Shown here in pieces: positions 10,854-21,473 of a stretch of DNA of 64,000 nucleotides. Both the position numbers and the translations under genes were made by a program. Each line of letters opens with the position of its first letter. Within the stretch, counting starts at the first letter, position 1. This DNA comes from Aporrectodea caliginosa (Eukaryota > Annelida > Clitellata > Crassiclitellata > Lumbricidae). Below the pieces are notes generated by a model. The model worked only from the letters and a program-made list of their open reading frames with translations, did no database searches and was not told the DNA's origin. The DNA lies in contig JACEVL010000801.1 in NCBI GenBank assembly GCA_020284085.1, positions 470,001 to 534,000 on the forward strand, in the 5' to 3' direction.

Positions 10854-13800
10854 GTAAGACCAATCGAAAGGCGATATTTCTTTTAAATTAAATAAACTCT
10901 GACCAGAGTGACGATCGAAGTCAAAAGCATTTATTGTCAATTTACTATAATGTTCACATTTCTTTGGACAAATTCTCGAGAGGTTATTTTATGTTGGACT
11001 TGGAGAAGTTCCCAGTACATTGGAGAGCTTCTCAGCACCATGGATAGGTTCTCAGCACCTGATAGAGGCTTTCGGCACGATGAAGCGGTTCTCAATTCCT
11101 ACACAGAGCTTCTCAGAACTCCTACGAGGTTCTCAACGCTCTAGAGAGTTTCCAAATGCTTTGAAATGTTCTTAGCCGTATACTGAGAGGTTCTCCGTGA
11201 TTTGGAGAAGTTCTCAGCCACTTTTGAAAAGTTCTCAGCGCTGTGGACTCCATAGGTGAAATTTCGCACAACCTCTCCCTCCATGCACCCGATGAAACCA
11301 ACCAAGTTTTTCGTGAACGTTGAGGGGTGCACTTTTAAACGACGTGATCACTGCCAAATATACCTGGCTTTAGCCTAAATGTTCTCATAACCATGCATGG
11401 CCAATAATATAGACGGTGACAAGTCCGCCACTGCCATATACACTCGGGAGGTGCCTATCCAAAGCTTAGATAAAGGAGGAGGGCGACGCTAATCAACATC
11501 TTTATGACATAGACTCATAGAGTATTGTTACACAGAAACTATACACGTAATTGGTATCTGTCATTTATCTGAAACTCGACACCTATTGATTTGCTTATAT
11601 AAGAGGGTGAGTGACACTGGGGTAAGATAAACGTCAACTCCCCTATATATAGCAGGCATAAGATTTCACTGAGTGATTTGAGCTCTTGAAACCGGTTTTA
11701 TTAAATAATGTACAGACATTTGAGATAAACCTTAAGACTTGCCGTATTCATTTATTTCTATAGCCCATGGCAGTATATCACAAATTACGTCCCGGTTAAA
11801 GCATTCCTCTTGTTACTGGCAAGACGGAGAAAGTTCGTGAGATAAAGGTATAGGAATTTCGCTCTATAGGTTATATATACAGTTGTATTAGGGCACAGAA
11901 TGGGAGTCGTATCTGTGCTTAAAAATATGCAAACGTAGCCTATATTACATGTACAATCTTTAAGTGCAGATCATAGATACACGAACGATCCTGTAGACGA
12001 TACCATAAGAGCCAGAAGTACACGACCGGTCTATAAAACACGCGATAAGATCTATACGCCGAGTTTGGTTTTGGCTGTAAATCAACAGCAGTCTCCCTGT
12101 CTGTCTATATCTCCGTCTCTGTCTCTCCCTCCGTCTCTGTCTCTCCCGTCCGACTCAGCCGAGCGCGAACCGCTATTGGACCGCGTTGTCCCCTTTCTTC
12201 GGGACTTCTCTCCAATAGCAGAAAGACGCGCGACCTCAAACGTCTACGTCCTCGTACATTCGTTCCGCACGCCAGGGCTGTTTCTTGTTTATTTCGCGTT
12301 ATCAAGCAGTCCACATCCCATCTCGCGCTTCTTCGCTGTCGTCTGCTCAGCCCAGCGGCGTCTTCTCGGTCCAGACAAACACAGACGGATAGACACAGAC
12401 AGAGACTGACAACGAGAGGGACTGAGGCATACGTAGACGCATAGGCGATGGTCCTAGCAGTCGCTGGGGCCGGTAAGTCCGTCGACGACGGCGGAGGACG
12501 AGGAGATATTATCTATTGACGGCGGCGAGAAGCGATAGGATCGACGGCGGCGGCGGCGGCGTCCGGGCCATCGGAGGAGACGGACGGACGGCGCCAGGCG
12601 CGCCCCGAACATAATGGGTCTCGGCCGCCGGCGCCACCGACGAAGCCTTCCCCTCCGTCCGTCGGTCCCCGGTCCGACGACCGACCGACCGACGCCGACG
12701 TCGAAATGGCGGCGCCGCTAAGTGTATAGATGCGAAGACCTCAGAGATTGAGGCAGAGAGGGACGGACGGACGGACGGACACACAGACACAGACAGACAG
12801 ACAGACAGACAGGCAGGCAGACAGACAGACGGACAGACAGACAGGCAGACAGACAGAGAGACAGACAGACATACAGAGAGAGAGAGAGAGGAGAGAGAGA
12901 GCCACACGAACGAACAGGAGGACGGACAGACGGACGGACGAACGAACGGAGAGACAGGCAGACAGAGACAGAAGAAAGACGTATACAGATAGACAGACAC
13001 ACTAACACACCGATATACCGAGATACAGTTACGCAGATAGGGACTGAAGCAATCGCAAATGCACAGTCACAAACATCTACACAGACACAAACAGAGAGAG
13101 AGACAGACACAGTCAGACAGACAAACAAATTCAGAGACGTACATAAGCAGACGGCAAGAGAACAACATCGTTCGCAGCAGTAGCAGCTGAAACATGGCAA
13201 CGTGGAACACATGATATATGGTAGACTCTTGAGCAAGCCTTTCGTTGTCCGAACAACGCCTCCCCTCCCCACCCCATGCCATCTGAACCCTCTCCCCAAA
13301 CCCAGCACCCCCTAACCATTGGCGGCGACGATCTGACAAACTGGGAGATACAGACCGAAGCCACTTCAGCGTCATTTGGCGCCATGGTCCTCACTCCCGC
13401 TCACAACAATCGCTTCGAATTGATATGTCTAAACAAAGGTTGTCTTCTGAGAACTGTCTTCTGGACATCCACTGGGCCTCTCACCCGCGCATGCGCATAG
13501 TCAGGTTCTCTTAAATGCTACTGAAGCTCGAAATGTACTGCTTGTAACTTGTAAGTGTTTGCGCCAAAAATTTATTAGCATTTGCCACTCTGAACTACCT
13601 ACTGTCAATTAGACAGCACTTTGAAGTGCTAGCCAATTTTAATCAGGAAGTAGTTTCACATTCTAGCTTATAAAATTATCGTTAGATAGCACTTTCAAAT
13701 GCTAATTAATGCCAGTTGGTTAAATGAAAACCCTTGTACGCAATGTACTGTTACTGTAATATTATCCTGTGCTTGGAGATTATTGTTACTCCAAAGTTTA

Positions 13801-16123
13801 ACGTCGTTGTAGGGCATCATCGGCCGTTGACAATAATAAATTGATAGCATGTAGCGTGCAGCAGGAGCAAAATCGCAGTGATGATGATGATTCCATTTGT
13901 TTAACGACATCCTTTGGCTACTATATATTGCCGTCGACGTCTTTGTGTTTCTATTGTATCTCCGTTCTGTTTGGCCCATTTGGCTCTTTTTAGTGTAATT
14001 CTCTCTTCTTTTCTTTTTTAACATCTCTTTTCCTTTTTTCCTTATCCTTCTTTTTTGTGGCTATTTCAGCTCTTTTTGGCTATATCAGCTCTTTTGGGCT
14101 ATTTCAGCTCTTTTTTTGGCTATATCAGCTCTTTTTTGGCTATTTCAGCTCTTTTTGGCTATATCAGCTCTTTTCAAATATGTTTACAAAGTTATTAACA
14201 GTACTTCTAAGTTTTCTATAATAACATGTAATGCTATTTGCAAACAGAAACTCAGCATAGATGTGTACTATATACATGTATTAATTTTCACATTTGATTA
14301 AAAAATACATCTATTTGCAAGAATGTATCTTTAACAGTTATTTACATAACAGGATAACTTAATTAAACATTTCATTCAACATTTTCTTATATAACAATGT
14401 AATATTATTACAAGATGCAATCAAATAATCAAATGAACTGAAATGAAAATCGCAGTGAAAATCTAGGTTACATATACGTAACCTTATTTGAACACGTTTT
14501 AAAGGTGTCTTTAACAACAGCATTTTAAAGATGTGTTATAAGGTCGCTGGTCCAATGAAACCGTTTAAAAGGTGTCCAGTGTGGTCAGCGTATTATTCGG
14601 TTAATAAAAGGGTATTTTATGGTTGCCAGGGTCGTTGCATTCTTCTTATTCAACCCTAAAATCAGTGGATGTAAGAAAAACGTAAGCTTTAAGCGAACTG
14701 CTTAGCGCTAGGATCTGCCAATAGTCTACGCTTGTCAATAGAGGCTTCAAACTATGTCGATCATTACAGAACGGCTGAGGAATTCTAGATTGGCCCCAAA
14801 CTAAGCACAGTTCCGCCTATCTAGCTTCCAAATGCGGTACATTCGTGCCATAAAACGCTCGACAATCGCATGCCTATAAAACTTTCGTCGTAAACCATCA
14901 ACGAAAAAGACGTTTCTCGTCGTTTGAGGGCGCTTCAGACGACCGCCATTCGTCATAAAACATCAGCGAAGGCGGTTTACGTTAGATGGCGCTTCAGACG
15001 ACGATTATATGGCGCAATTATCTCCGTTATCGTCTGCGGAGTTTCGATGACTCCAATCGACACAAGAGCGCTGTAATTATTATCGCTCGTCTGTCTCCGG
15101 CGGACGGTAGGCGGCGCCCCTTCACGTCGTCTTTAGCTTTGTTTATGCGGCGTTCGCGGTCTGTAGCCCGGAGCACACCCCGAGCGCTCGGAGCAAGCTT
15201 AGGAACACGAGCGGGCAGAGTTCCTGCACGGTTAATTGTCATAGGTTCCCGGGGTCAGTGCTGAGATGAAAATGACGGGCTCTCGATTTGTTTCTCGATG
15301 AGATCCAGGGAGCCTAAGGAAAGCGATCGAAAATGGCGATGACTGAAAAGGTATTAAAGAAGTTTTATAGCCAGTTGTAACTGATTCGATAATTCTCGGT
15401 AACGAAAAATGTCTTCGGAAACTGTTTGGTCGTGAAAATTATCTTCAGTTCTTTAAAGGCATCAAAAATGTTATTGTGTTCTTAAGAATTATAATAACAA
15501 TAATAATAATCTTCGTTTAATTTCAAACTGACACAAACGCAGGATGATTACAAATCAGTATGAACGGATGATCACAAGTTATTACAGGAGTCGAAATTAA
15601 CTGTATACGGCAGCCATGCAAGGTGCCATCCAAGGATCCTGAGTGGCCGAGTGGGTTGGTGCCCGCCGCGTCGCGCCGGCGACTTAAGAAGTTTCGAAAA
15701 TGTTTCCTGAGCTGCCTGCGGTGCAATGTTACGAATTGTTAATGGAAGGCTGTTCCAGTGCGAAGGTCCAATACATGAAAAGGCACGGTGCGCCCGCATC
15801 GATGTACGGGAGCGTGGGACCATCAAGTCCCCACGAGCTGCAAATAATGTAATAGTTAATAAATAATTAAATAATAAAATAAATAAACAATTAAACATAA
15901 TAATTCCACGGATCTAGTTTACTTTATAATGTCCAGTTAAATCTGTTCAATGCGTTTGATTTCGTTTTGATTAGGCGTTTGTCAACACTCTGACTCCACC
16001 CACGACTTAGCTTTTATGGGTGACAAATCTGGAGATTACAATTCAGTTTACATCAAGTTACATAACGGCCGTTTGCGCTTTAAATTGTAAATACAGCAAC
16101 AACAATAATTATGATGGTGGTGG

Positions 16124-16214
<91 letters not shown>

Positions 16215-18431
16215 AATGATGATGTATGTATGTATTGAGGATCCTAAGTGGCCGAGTGGGTTGGTGCCCGCTCGCCGCGTCGGCGCCCCGGGTTCGCTTC
16301 CCGGTCGGGTCGGATTATCAGAGATTAATTTCTCGGATCTTTACTGCGGGTGGCTCGGTCGCATTATAAACGTGGAGTACAATACAACACACAATACAAC
16401 TCATCACAATACAACTGGGGCGCGGTGGTTTAGGAATATGTTCGGTGCCTTGCAGCTGGAGGGTTGCGGGTTCGGATCCACCTCAAAGTCGCCGCGTAGG
16501 GGACCCTGGGCAAGTCCTTCACTCGCAATTGCTCATGCGCTTCGGCGTGAAACTCCGATTCAGCGTTCGCTCAGTAGTCGGGAGCGCCTCTGAATGGGAA
16601 ATCTGGTTGGGGCGCTATAACAAGTGTTCAAATACAATACAATACAATACAATCACGTCCTACATCTCATTCTACTAACGCGCCATCTCGCAAATGATAG
16701 GCTGAGTGGACCTTTTGGGAGGGCTGCGGGAAGCGGTCCCGCCTCCTGTATACTGCTCTTCACGCCAGTGATGTTACCACTACCCTGTGGACCCCCCCCT
16801 AAAAGAAACCCGGACCATAGTAAAGTATACCGTCTCCCATTTATCTCAGTCTGGCAGTCATGGTCGTGGGTTGTACTGGGAACTACTTTCAGACTTAGTG
16901 GACTGATCTTCCTTCGGATTTTCTGTGTCATCGTTTGTTCTGGTAATTAGGCTGTTGTTCTCGTTCAGTAATTTATCACGCAGTCTCTGTTGTTGCTCTT
17001 TAAAACTACGTAACCAATTGTTTCGACTGCGCACTTTCTAGAAAATGTATCGATCCAATGATAGATCCATAGATATATTGATCGATCCATAGATCGATCC
17101 ATCGATCCATTGATAGATCCATTGATATGTAGATCGATCCATCATTGATCAGTCGATCCTTTCATCATCTTATGTCGTTTTTCATCATTAATTTTTTTAA
17201 ATCTGTTTTTTTCCAATTTAGGTGCAATGAGATCGAGTTAATAAACTAAACTAAATAACCAACCATAACCTCATAATGTCACAGGGCTTTTTTACGGAAT
17301 TTTTAGAATTGCACAACCTCTTCTCTCTTTTTCCAAAACCCATGGTAAATTTTTCACAATTGGATGACAATGACCTTTTTTAGCAATTTTTTACTGCACA
17401 AAAATGCTTTTACAGTTGCACAAATTGATTTAGAACTATTTTGTGTAGAACTGCACGCTTTAAAAAGCCCGTATTGTCACATGACATGTCAAACCTATCC
17501 TAGTCTAATCTAATCTCATCTGAACTTACCTAAGCTGATCTAATCTGATATAGTCTGAGCTGATCTAATCTAACCAGCTGATCTGATCTGGCCCAGTGCA
17601 GTTCAGCCTTCAAAGCCTATTCCATTGTTTAGTCTAGCGATCGATTTTGTCACTGCCACGTGGACTTCGATTGTTAGTTTTAGATTAGCCATCAAATACC
17701 GATTTAGATATCGATCTAATACACAGGCATAAGTCTCTGTAGCCTCGGTGTCTGGTGGTGTATTGGTGTCTGCATGGAGGCCTAGATGTCTGCATGGACT
17801 CACAGCAATAATTGTTACACTGCAATTATTTATAGTTACGGGTACATGTGTGCTTATTTCCATTACAGGTGGTACGCGCTGTTTTTGTAACGAGGCTAGC
17901 TGCGTCCGAACTGGCTACATGTGCAAGTCGCTTCTTGACGCCTGTTTCTCTCTCCTCTCGCCAGATGGACACGGCTTCCGGTCAACGCATGGCTGCGCAG
18001 ACAGTCTACCGGAAGTAAGCCGCGGTGCATGCGCCAACGGAAGTCACGGGATCGTCGAGAAAGAGTTTCAGTTGTCAGATAATGGCCAAACGCAAAGACA
18101 ACGGTTGCTCTGTTGTCGACAAGACATGTGCAACTACATGGATGGAAGTAATGTTGTCCTGTTGTCCGCCATTTCCAACAACAACAATGGATCCGCAAGT
18201 AAATATACCACTGTTGTTTTCAATAATATTTATCACATTAGCAACAGCAGAGGCAACAGTAAAAAAGTAATAACAACAACAGCAACAACAACAGTAGCCC
18301 AGGACGGAAATCACAGAATGACGGTTTATAAAAATATTGAAGCAGCCATTTTTTAAATCAGTCTGTATACATGAGTATATTGGCTTTATGAAGAAATAAA
18401 TTTGTTTTATAATAATAATAATAATAATAAC

Positions 18432-18463
<32 letters not shown>

Positions 18464-18884
18464 GATGGCAAGAGACCGGATGGGGCCACTTTGATCCCAT
18501 GGGCCAGAGGCAAATATATAGCCTGGGATGCAACGGCCATCCACACATGCGCACCCTCGTACGTCCATCTGACGGCAGCGATGACGGGAGGGGCGGCAGA
18601 ACATGCTGCAGAACGCAAAATCAGCAAATACTCTTCCTTGCCCGCGACACACGAGTTTGTCCCGGTGGCTATAGAATCATTGGGCCCCATTAACCGCACA
18701 GGACGAGAGTTCTTGCAGGAGCTAGGCCGTCGGATGACCGAGGCAACGAGGGACCCCCGCGAGACGACTCACCTGTTCCAGCGATTGTCCGTCTGCATGC
18801 AGCGCTTTAACGCCGCGGCCTTTAGGGGCTCCTTTATGCAACACGATGGAGACGAGAACCTCGGGTAAAAAAAAAAAAAAAAAA

Positions 18885-18951
<67 letters not shown>

Positions 18952-20638
18952 GGGTTTTTTTAGCAGTATTAGTAGTGGAGGAAGAAGCAGTAGTAGTAGT
19001 AGTAACAGTGGTAGTAGTAGTAGTGGTGATGGTGGCAGCAGTAGTAGTAACAGCATAGCACCAGAAGTAGCAGCAGTACTTTATGATTAGCAATAGGATC
19101 GTCATCATTATCAGTATGATGATGGTCATTAGCAACAACAGCGGCAGCAGTAGCAGTAGCACCATTTAATTTGTCGAGCAGTAGTAATATAGTAGTAATT
19201 TATTCTTACTGACAGAATAATAATTATGTATGAAATAGACTCTCAGCCTGCCTGTCTGCCTGTCTGCCTGTCTGTCTGCCTATCTGCCTGTCTGTCTGCC
19301 TGTCTGCCTGCATATGTGTCTATCTTCTGCATTTGGCTGCCCGCCTGTCTGTCTATCTCCCTGTCCGTCTGTCTGTCCATCCATCCATCTGTCTTTCTAT
19401 CTGTCTGTGTATGGCTGTGTGCTTACGTCGTAAATCTTTATCTCGTATACGGAAGCGAGCGTCGAGAGATGGAGGTACTTGCACAAGCAAATATTTTGAC
19501 TTGTCTGGCCTTTTAAGCTCCGGAGCTACTTTCCCCACGTGCTCCTCGACCACCCTCTCCCCCACTTGCTAAAAGCAAGGGAAGAAGGGAACAGAAGGGG
19601 AACGGAACGACTCATGGAAAGGGATGGAGGGATGGATGGAGGGAGGGAGGGTCTGAAGGCGGAAACGTAGGCAGACGTTGAAGAGAGACGCGTGGCTCCC
19701 TCGTACATGTCAGTGACGTGCAGACAGACGTACGTTAAAAAAAGATAAAATAAGACATAAATACACATATACACTTAACATTCATTTATAGCACTGTATG
19801 TACATGTATGTATGTGTGTACGGATGTATGTTTGTATAATTGCATGAATGTATGTGCACACAGGTGTGCCTATATGTTGGTATATGTATATAAGTATGCA
19901 CTAAAGTATATGCATGTGTGCATGCATATATATATTATATGTATGTTTTTATCTGTGCATACATGACGCCATTTGGAAAACAACAACCCCCCCACTAAGG
20001 GGATACACAGTGTATATAATTCAGCTGTTGATCGCTGAAGTTAAAATCATTGACTGTGTACAACAGCTGCGATGACTGTTCCGTGTTATTCTCCTCCTCC
20101 TCCTCCTCCTCCTCCTCCTCCTCCTCCTCCTCCTCTCCTCCTCCTCCTCCTCTCCTTCTCCTCCTCCTTCTCCTCCTCCTCCTCCTGCTCCTCCTCCTCC
20201 TCCTCCTTCTCCTCCTTCTTCTCCTACTCCTCCTCCTCTTCCTCCTTCTCCTCCTCCTTCTCCTCCTCGTCATCTTTCTCCTCCTCCTCTTCCTCCTCCT
20301 CCTCTTCCTCCGCCCCCTCCTCCTTGTCTTCATCACCAGCGGCTGTTGCAAGCAGACGGTCGACAAATTATCGAACTGTGTCTGGCGATTATTTCTGTAA
20401 CAATCTGTTCTTTGCGACAACGGAGAACAGGAACAAGACGTATCGTTCGATTATTCAGACACCTGCTGACGTCGTATTTTATACACAACACACTGTACAC
20501 ACACATATCCAGCAATTGAAGGTTCTTCATGTAGCTACAGGTTTATATAGCAGTATTTGTCCAGCAATCATAATTTCTGCATGCATATATCTACATGTGT
20601 GTTCATTCTCATTTTACACCTTTCGCTCTGTCCTTCTA

Positions 20639-20669
<31 letters not shown>

Positions 20670-20672
20670 GAC

Positions 20673-20704
<32 letters not shown>

Positions 20705-21473
20705 ACTGTGTCTCTCTGTCTCTCTCCTCTCTCACTCTCTCTCTCTCTCTGTTTCTCTCTGTCTGTCTGTCTGTCTGTCTCTGTTTCTCTCTATGTATGC
20801 ATGTATGTATGTATATATGCATGCATGCAAACATGCATGCATGTATGTGTGTATGTATTGTATGTATAAGTAGCATGCATATCAGCTTGACACGAATACA
20901 GTGTGCATTCCTGCACAATTTATAATATCCTGCAATTCTCAAAACCTTTTGTTCTGATTGTTTTCAGCGAAATCCTCGCCTGCCGATTCTACCGCACACC
21001 AAAACGACGCCAGTTGGCGCGAGCTATGGTTCCGAGTTGCCGTTATCGCCGTTCCAATGATTGGACTCTTTATATTAATACTCCTCGTCGGCGCCGCAGT
21101 GCGCATGCTCCGCGGGGACGCACGACGTCATCAGGTCTGCTACGACAGGACGGACGTAATGGCGGCCGACGTTTACAAGCAGTTAATTCACAGTCGTCAT
21201 CATCATTCTTCTGGATCTCAGGGCTTGCGAATTTGTGATGGATTTTGTTCGAAACGGGACTACCCGACATGTTGGGTTGATTTCTCCGATACGCGAACTT
21301 GTACGCATACGGCGTGCGTGATTGCCGAGTCGAACTGCGTGAAGATAATATATCCGGTTCAAGAGGGAAAGACACGCATTAGCGTCGAGAAACCCAGCGA
21401 TCAGACGAGAGGGAAGGAGCCGGCTGGCGTTCGGTCTCCCAGTCAAGTGCATTTTCCCATAGCAACTGTTTAG
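10766..21473 (+). CDS. BAMBI: BAMBI homologue: BMP and activin membrane-bound inhibitor (pseudoreceptor), three exons, 307 residues
   Basis: Coding exons: 10766-10853, 17869-18198, 20968-21473; both introns are phase 1 with GT...AG ends. Exon 1 gives a signal peptide (MRLRCILACLIWIQ...ASA). Exon 2 gives the Cys-rich ectodomain: RCFCNEASCVRTGYMCKS, ACFS, HGCADSL and CCRQDMCNY, the order in vertebrate BAMBI and type I TGF-beta receptor ectodomains. Exon 3 gives ELWFRVAVIAVPM and a transmembrane helix (about 162-184) followed by RMLR, as in the vertebrate protein, then a cytoplasmic tail that I cannot align and no kinase. Known role of the family: a plasma-membrane decoy that joins BMP/activin receptor complexes without signalling. 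N-glycosylation sequons: CANGS and NNNGS. Human BAMBI is 260 residues; the extra length here is mostly in the tail. A TATA-like TTATATAG lies at 10701, about 60 bp before the ATG. Vertebrate BAMBI is induced by BMP; I did not find a convincing SMAD element. Confidence 0.93.
10970..11240. repeat. Degenerate minisatellite in BAMBI intron 1
   Basis: About ten units of roughly 22-26 bp built on GAGAAGTTCTCAGCACC, alternating GGTTCTCAGCACC / GCTTCTCAG. Strongly diverged. Confidence 0.75.
11241..12060. other. BAMBI intron 1 sequence without internal gene
   Basis: Mixed intronic DNA. It includes the short dispersed phrase GGAGGAGGGCGACGCTAA (11475-11492) shared with 4463-4480. Nothing else recognised. 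Confidence 0.4.
12100..12720. promoter_or_regulatory. GC/CpG-rich island inside BAMBI intron 1, candidate second promoter
   Basis: High-GC, CpG-rich stretch, strongest at 12540-12720 (GGCGGCGGCGGC, CGACCGACCGACC), in an otherwise AT-leaning intron. It surrounds a minimal ATG exon ending in a good donor (12448-12472). Function is inferred from composition. Confidence 0.35.
12448..12472 (+). other. Possible alternative first coding exon of BAMBI
   Basis: ATG GTC CTA GCA GTC GCT GGG GCC G|GTAAGT: eight codons and a strong donor leaving phase 1, exactly the phase that exon 2 needs. It would give a protein starting MVLAVAGAGG with no adequate signal peptide, so it may be chance. Confidence 0.2.
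12750..13150. repeat. Degenerate (ACAG/GACG)n tract
   Basis: CAGA/GGAC/ACAC tetranucleotide mixture. The long open frames on both strands (Arg/Thr/Asp-rich, Cys/Leu/Ser-rich) are artefacts. Confidence 0.9.
13500..14040. other. BAMBI intron 1 sequence without internal gene
   Basis: Holds three loosely repeated phrases of the type TAGACAGCACTTTGAAGTGCTA (about 13610-13630, 13684-13704; GCACTTTnAAnTGCTA is a short palindrome). No gene. Confidence 0.4.
14050..14180 (+). repeat. Minisatellite, GGCTATWTCAGCTCTTTT unit
   Basis: Six units of 18-22 bp alternating GGCTATTTCAGCTC and GGCTATATCAGCTC, with T-run length variation. Confidence 0.9.
14181..15610. other. BAMBI intron 1 sequence without internal gene
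   Basis: AT-rich to about 14870, then a 300-bp GC-richer zone (14930-15260) with a duplicated phrase GGCGCTTCAGACGAC (14929 and 14990). The open frames there show no domain. Confidence 0.4.
15618..15850 (-). pseudogene. C-terminal end of a LINE reverse transcriptase
   Basis: Minus-strand frame GDLMVPRSRTSMRAHRAFSC, IGPSHWNSLPLTIRNI, ETFSKLLK is the characteristic C-terminal tail (SFxxxGPxxWNSLPxxIR...FKxxLK) of CR1/L2-type LINE proteins. It is interrupted by a tRNA-like fragment at 15637-15683. Confidence 0.7.
15637..15683 (+). repeat. 5' fragment of the tRNA-like SINE seen at 16240
   Basis: GATCCTGAGTGGCCGAGTGG and TTGGTGCCCGCCGCGTCG match the head at 16240-16290 almost base for base, then stop before the B-box. 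Confidence 0.65.
16105..16220. repeat. (GAT)n microsatellite
   Basis: About 100 bp of pure ATG/GAT triplets in BAMBI intron 1. Poly-Asp and poly-Met frames are artefacts. Confidence 0.97.
16238..16408 (+). mobile_element. tRNA-derived SINE (Leu/Ser-like head) with AATAC tail
   Basis: Head has A-box TGGCCGAGTGGGTTGG and B-box GGGTTCGCTTCCCGG with a long variable-arm-like spacer as in class II tRNAs. The body is short, and the 3' end runs into ACAATACAACACACAATACAAC. Confidence 0.65.
16409..16660 (+). mobile_element. tRNA-derived SINE, family B (head, CORE-like middle, LINE-type tail)
   Basis: B-box GCGGGTTCGGATCC at 16466-16479; middle GGGGACCCTGGGCAAGTCCT resembling the CORE segment of MIR-type SINEs (from memory); tail GGGAGCGCCTCTGAATGGGA...GGGGCGCTATAA at about 16580-16620; then (AATAC)n. 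It directly abuts the previous SINE. Confidence 0.7.
16661..17740. other. BAMBI intron 1 sequence with degenerate short repeats
   Basis: 17040-17160 is made of GATCCAT/GATAGATC units and 17490-17590 of TCTAATCTGATC units. The rest is AT-rich intron. No internal gene seen. Confidence 0.5.
17869..18198 (+). CDS. BAMBI: BAMBI exon 2 (Cys-rich ligand-binding-like ectodomain)
   Basis: Acceptor TTTCCATTACAG|GTGG; donor CGCAA|GTAAAT. The 110 codons hold ten cysteines in the CxC...C...C...C...C...C...CC...C order of the family. The ORF extends upstream of the acceptor only by chance. Confidence 0.93.
18408..18463. repeat. (AAT)n microsatellite, BAMBI intron 2
   Basis: TAATAATAA run directly upstream of the retroposed fragment at 18473. 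Confidence 0.95.
18473..18868 (+). pseudogene. 5'-truncated retroposon fragment encoding an RPDG...WDAT nuclease-like C-terminal domain
   Basis: One open frame of 131 codons from RPDGATLIPWARGKYIAWDAT through ISKYSSLPATHEFVPVAIES, LGPINRTGREFLQELGRR, DPRETTHLFQRLS to GENLG-stop, with no ATG at its start. It is followed by about 20 A and then (AAT)n, as at a retroposed 3' end. I recall this segment from the C-termini of repetitive reverse-transcriptase-associated proteins in marine invertebrates. The PD...(W)D.T...K pattern suggests a restriction-endonuclease-like fold (inference). It lies in BAMBI intron 2. Confidence 0.6.
18869..19160. repeat. Poly-A, (AAT)n and (AGT/AGC)n tract
   Basis: A-run at 18869-18886, AAT to 18950, then degenerate AGTAGT/GCAGCA triplets to 19160. 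Probably expanded from the retroposon's poly-A tail. Confidence 0.9.
19236..19425. repeat. (TGCC TGTC)n degenerate tetranucleotide tract
   Basis: CTGTCTGCC repeats, grading to CCATCCAT and CTGTCTAT. Intron 2 of BAMBI. Confidence 0.9.
19426..20085. other. BAMBI intron 2 sequence
   Basis: Unique-looking DNA with a TATG/TATA-rich zone at 19795-19960. No internal gene. Confidence 0.45.
20088..20330. repeat. (TCC)n homopyrimidine tract, about 240 bp
   Basis: Almost purely pyrimidine on the + strand, CCT/CTC/TTC triplets. Mirror symmetry makes triplex (H-DNA) formation possible. Confidence 0.95.
20636..20880. repeat. (TCTG)n, (TC)n and (TATG/CATG)n composite
   Basis: TCTG to 20702, TC/TG mixture to about 20790, then ATGT/GCAT units. 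It ends about 90 bp before BAMBI exon 3. Confidence 0.95.
20968..21473 (+). CDS. BAMBI: BAMBI exon 3 (transmembrane helix and cytoplasmic tail)
   Basis: Acceptor TGATTGTTTTCAG|CG. WRELWFRVAVIAVPM leads into a 20-residue hydrophobic helix and RMLRGDARRHQ. The tail has a second Cys cluster (CDGFCSKRDYPTC...CTHTAC) that I do not know from vertebrate BAMBI. Stop TAG at 21471. Confidence 0.93.

Noticed and set aside
16240..16311. tRNA-Leu/Ser gene
   Set aside because: A- and B-box matches are good, but the arms do not pair into a proper cloverleaf, a second truncated copy exists at 15637, and a repeat tail follows. It is a SINE head.
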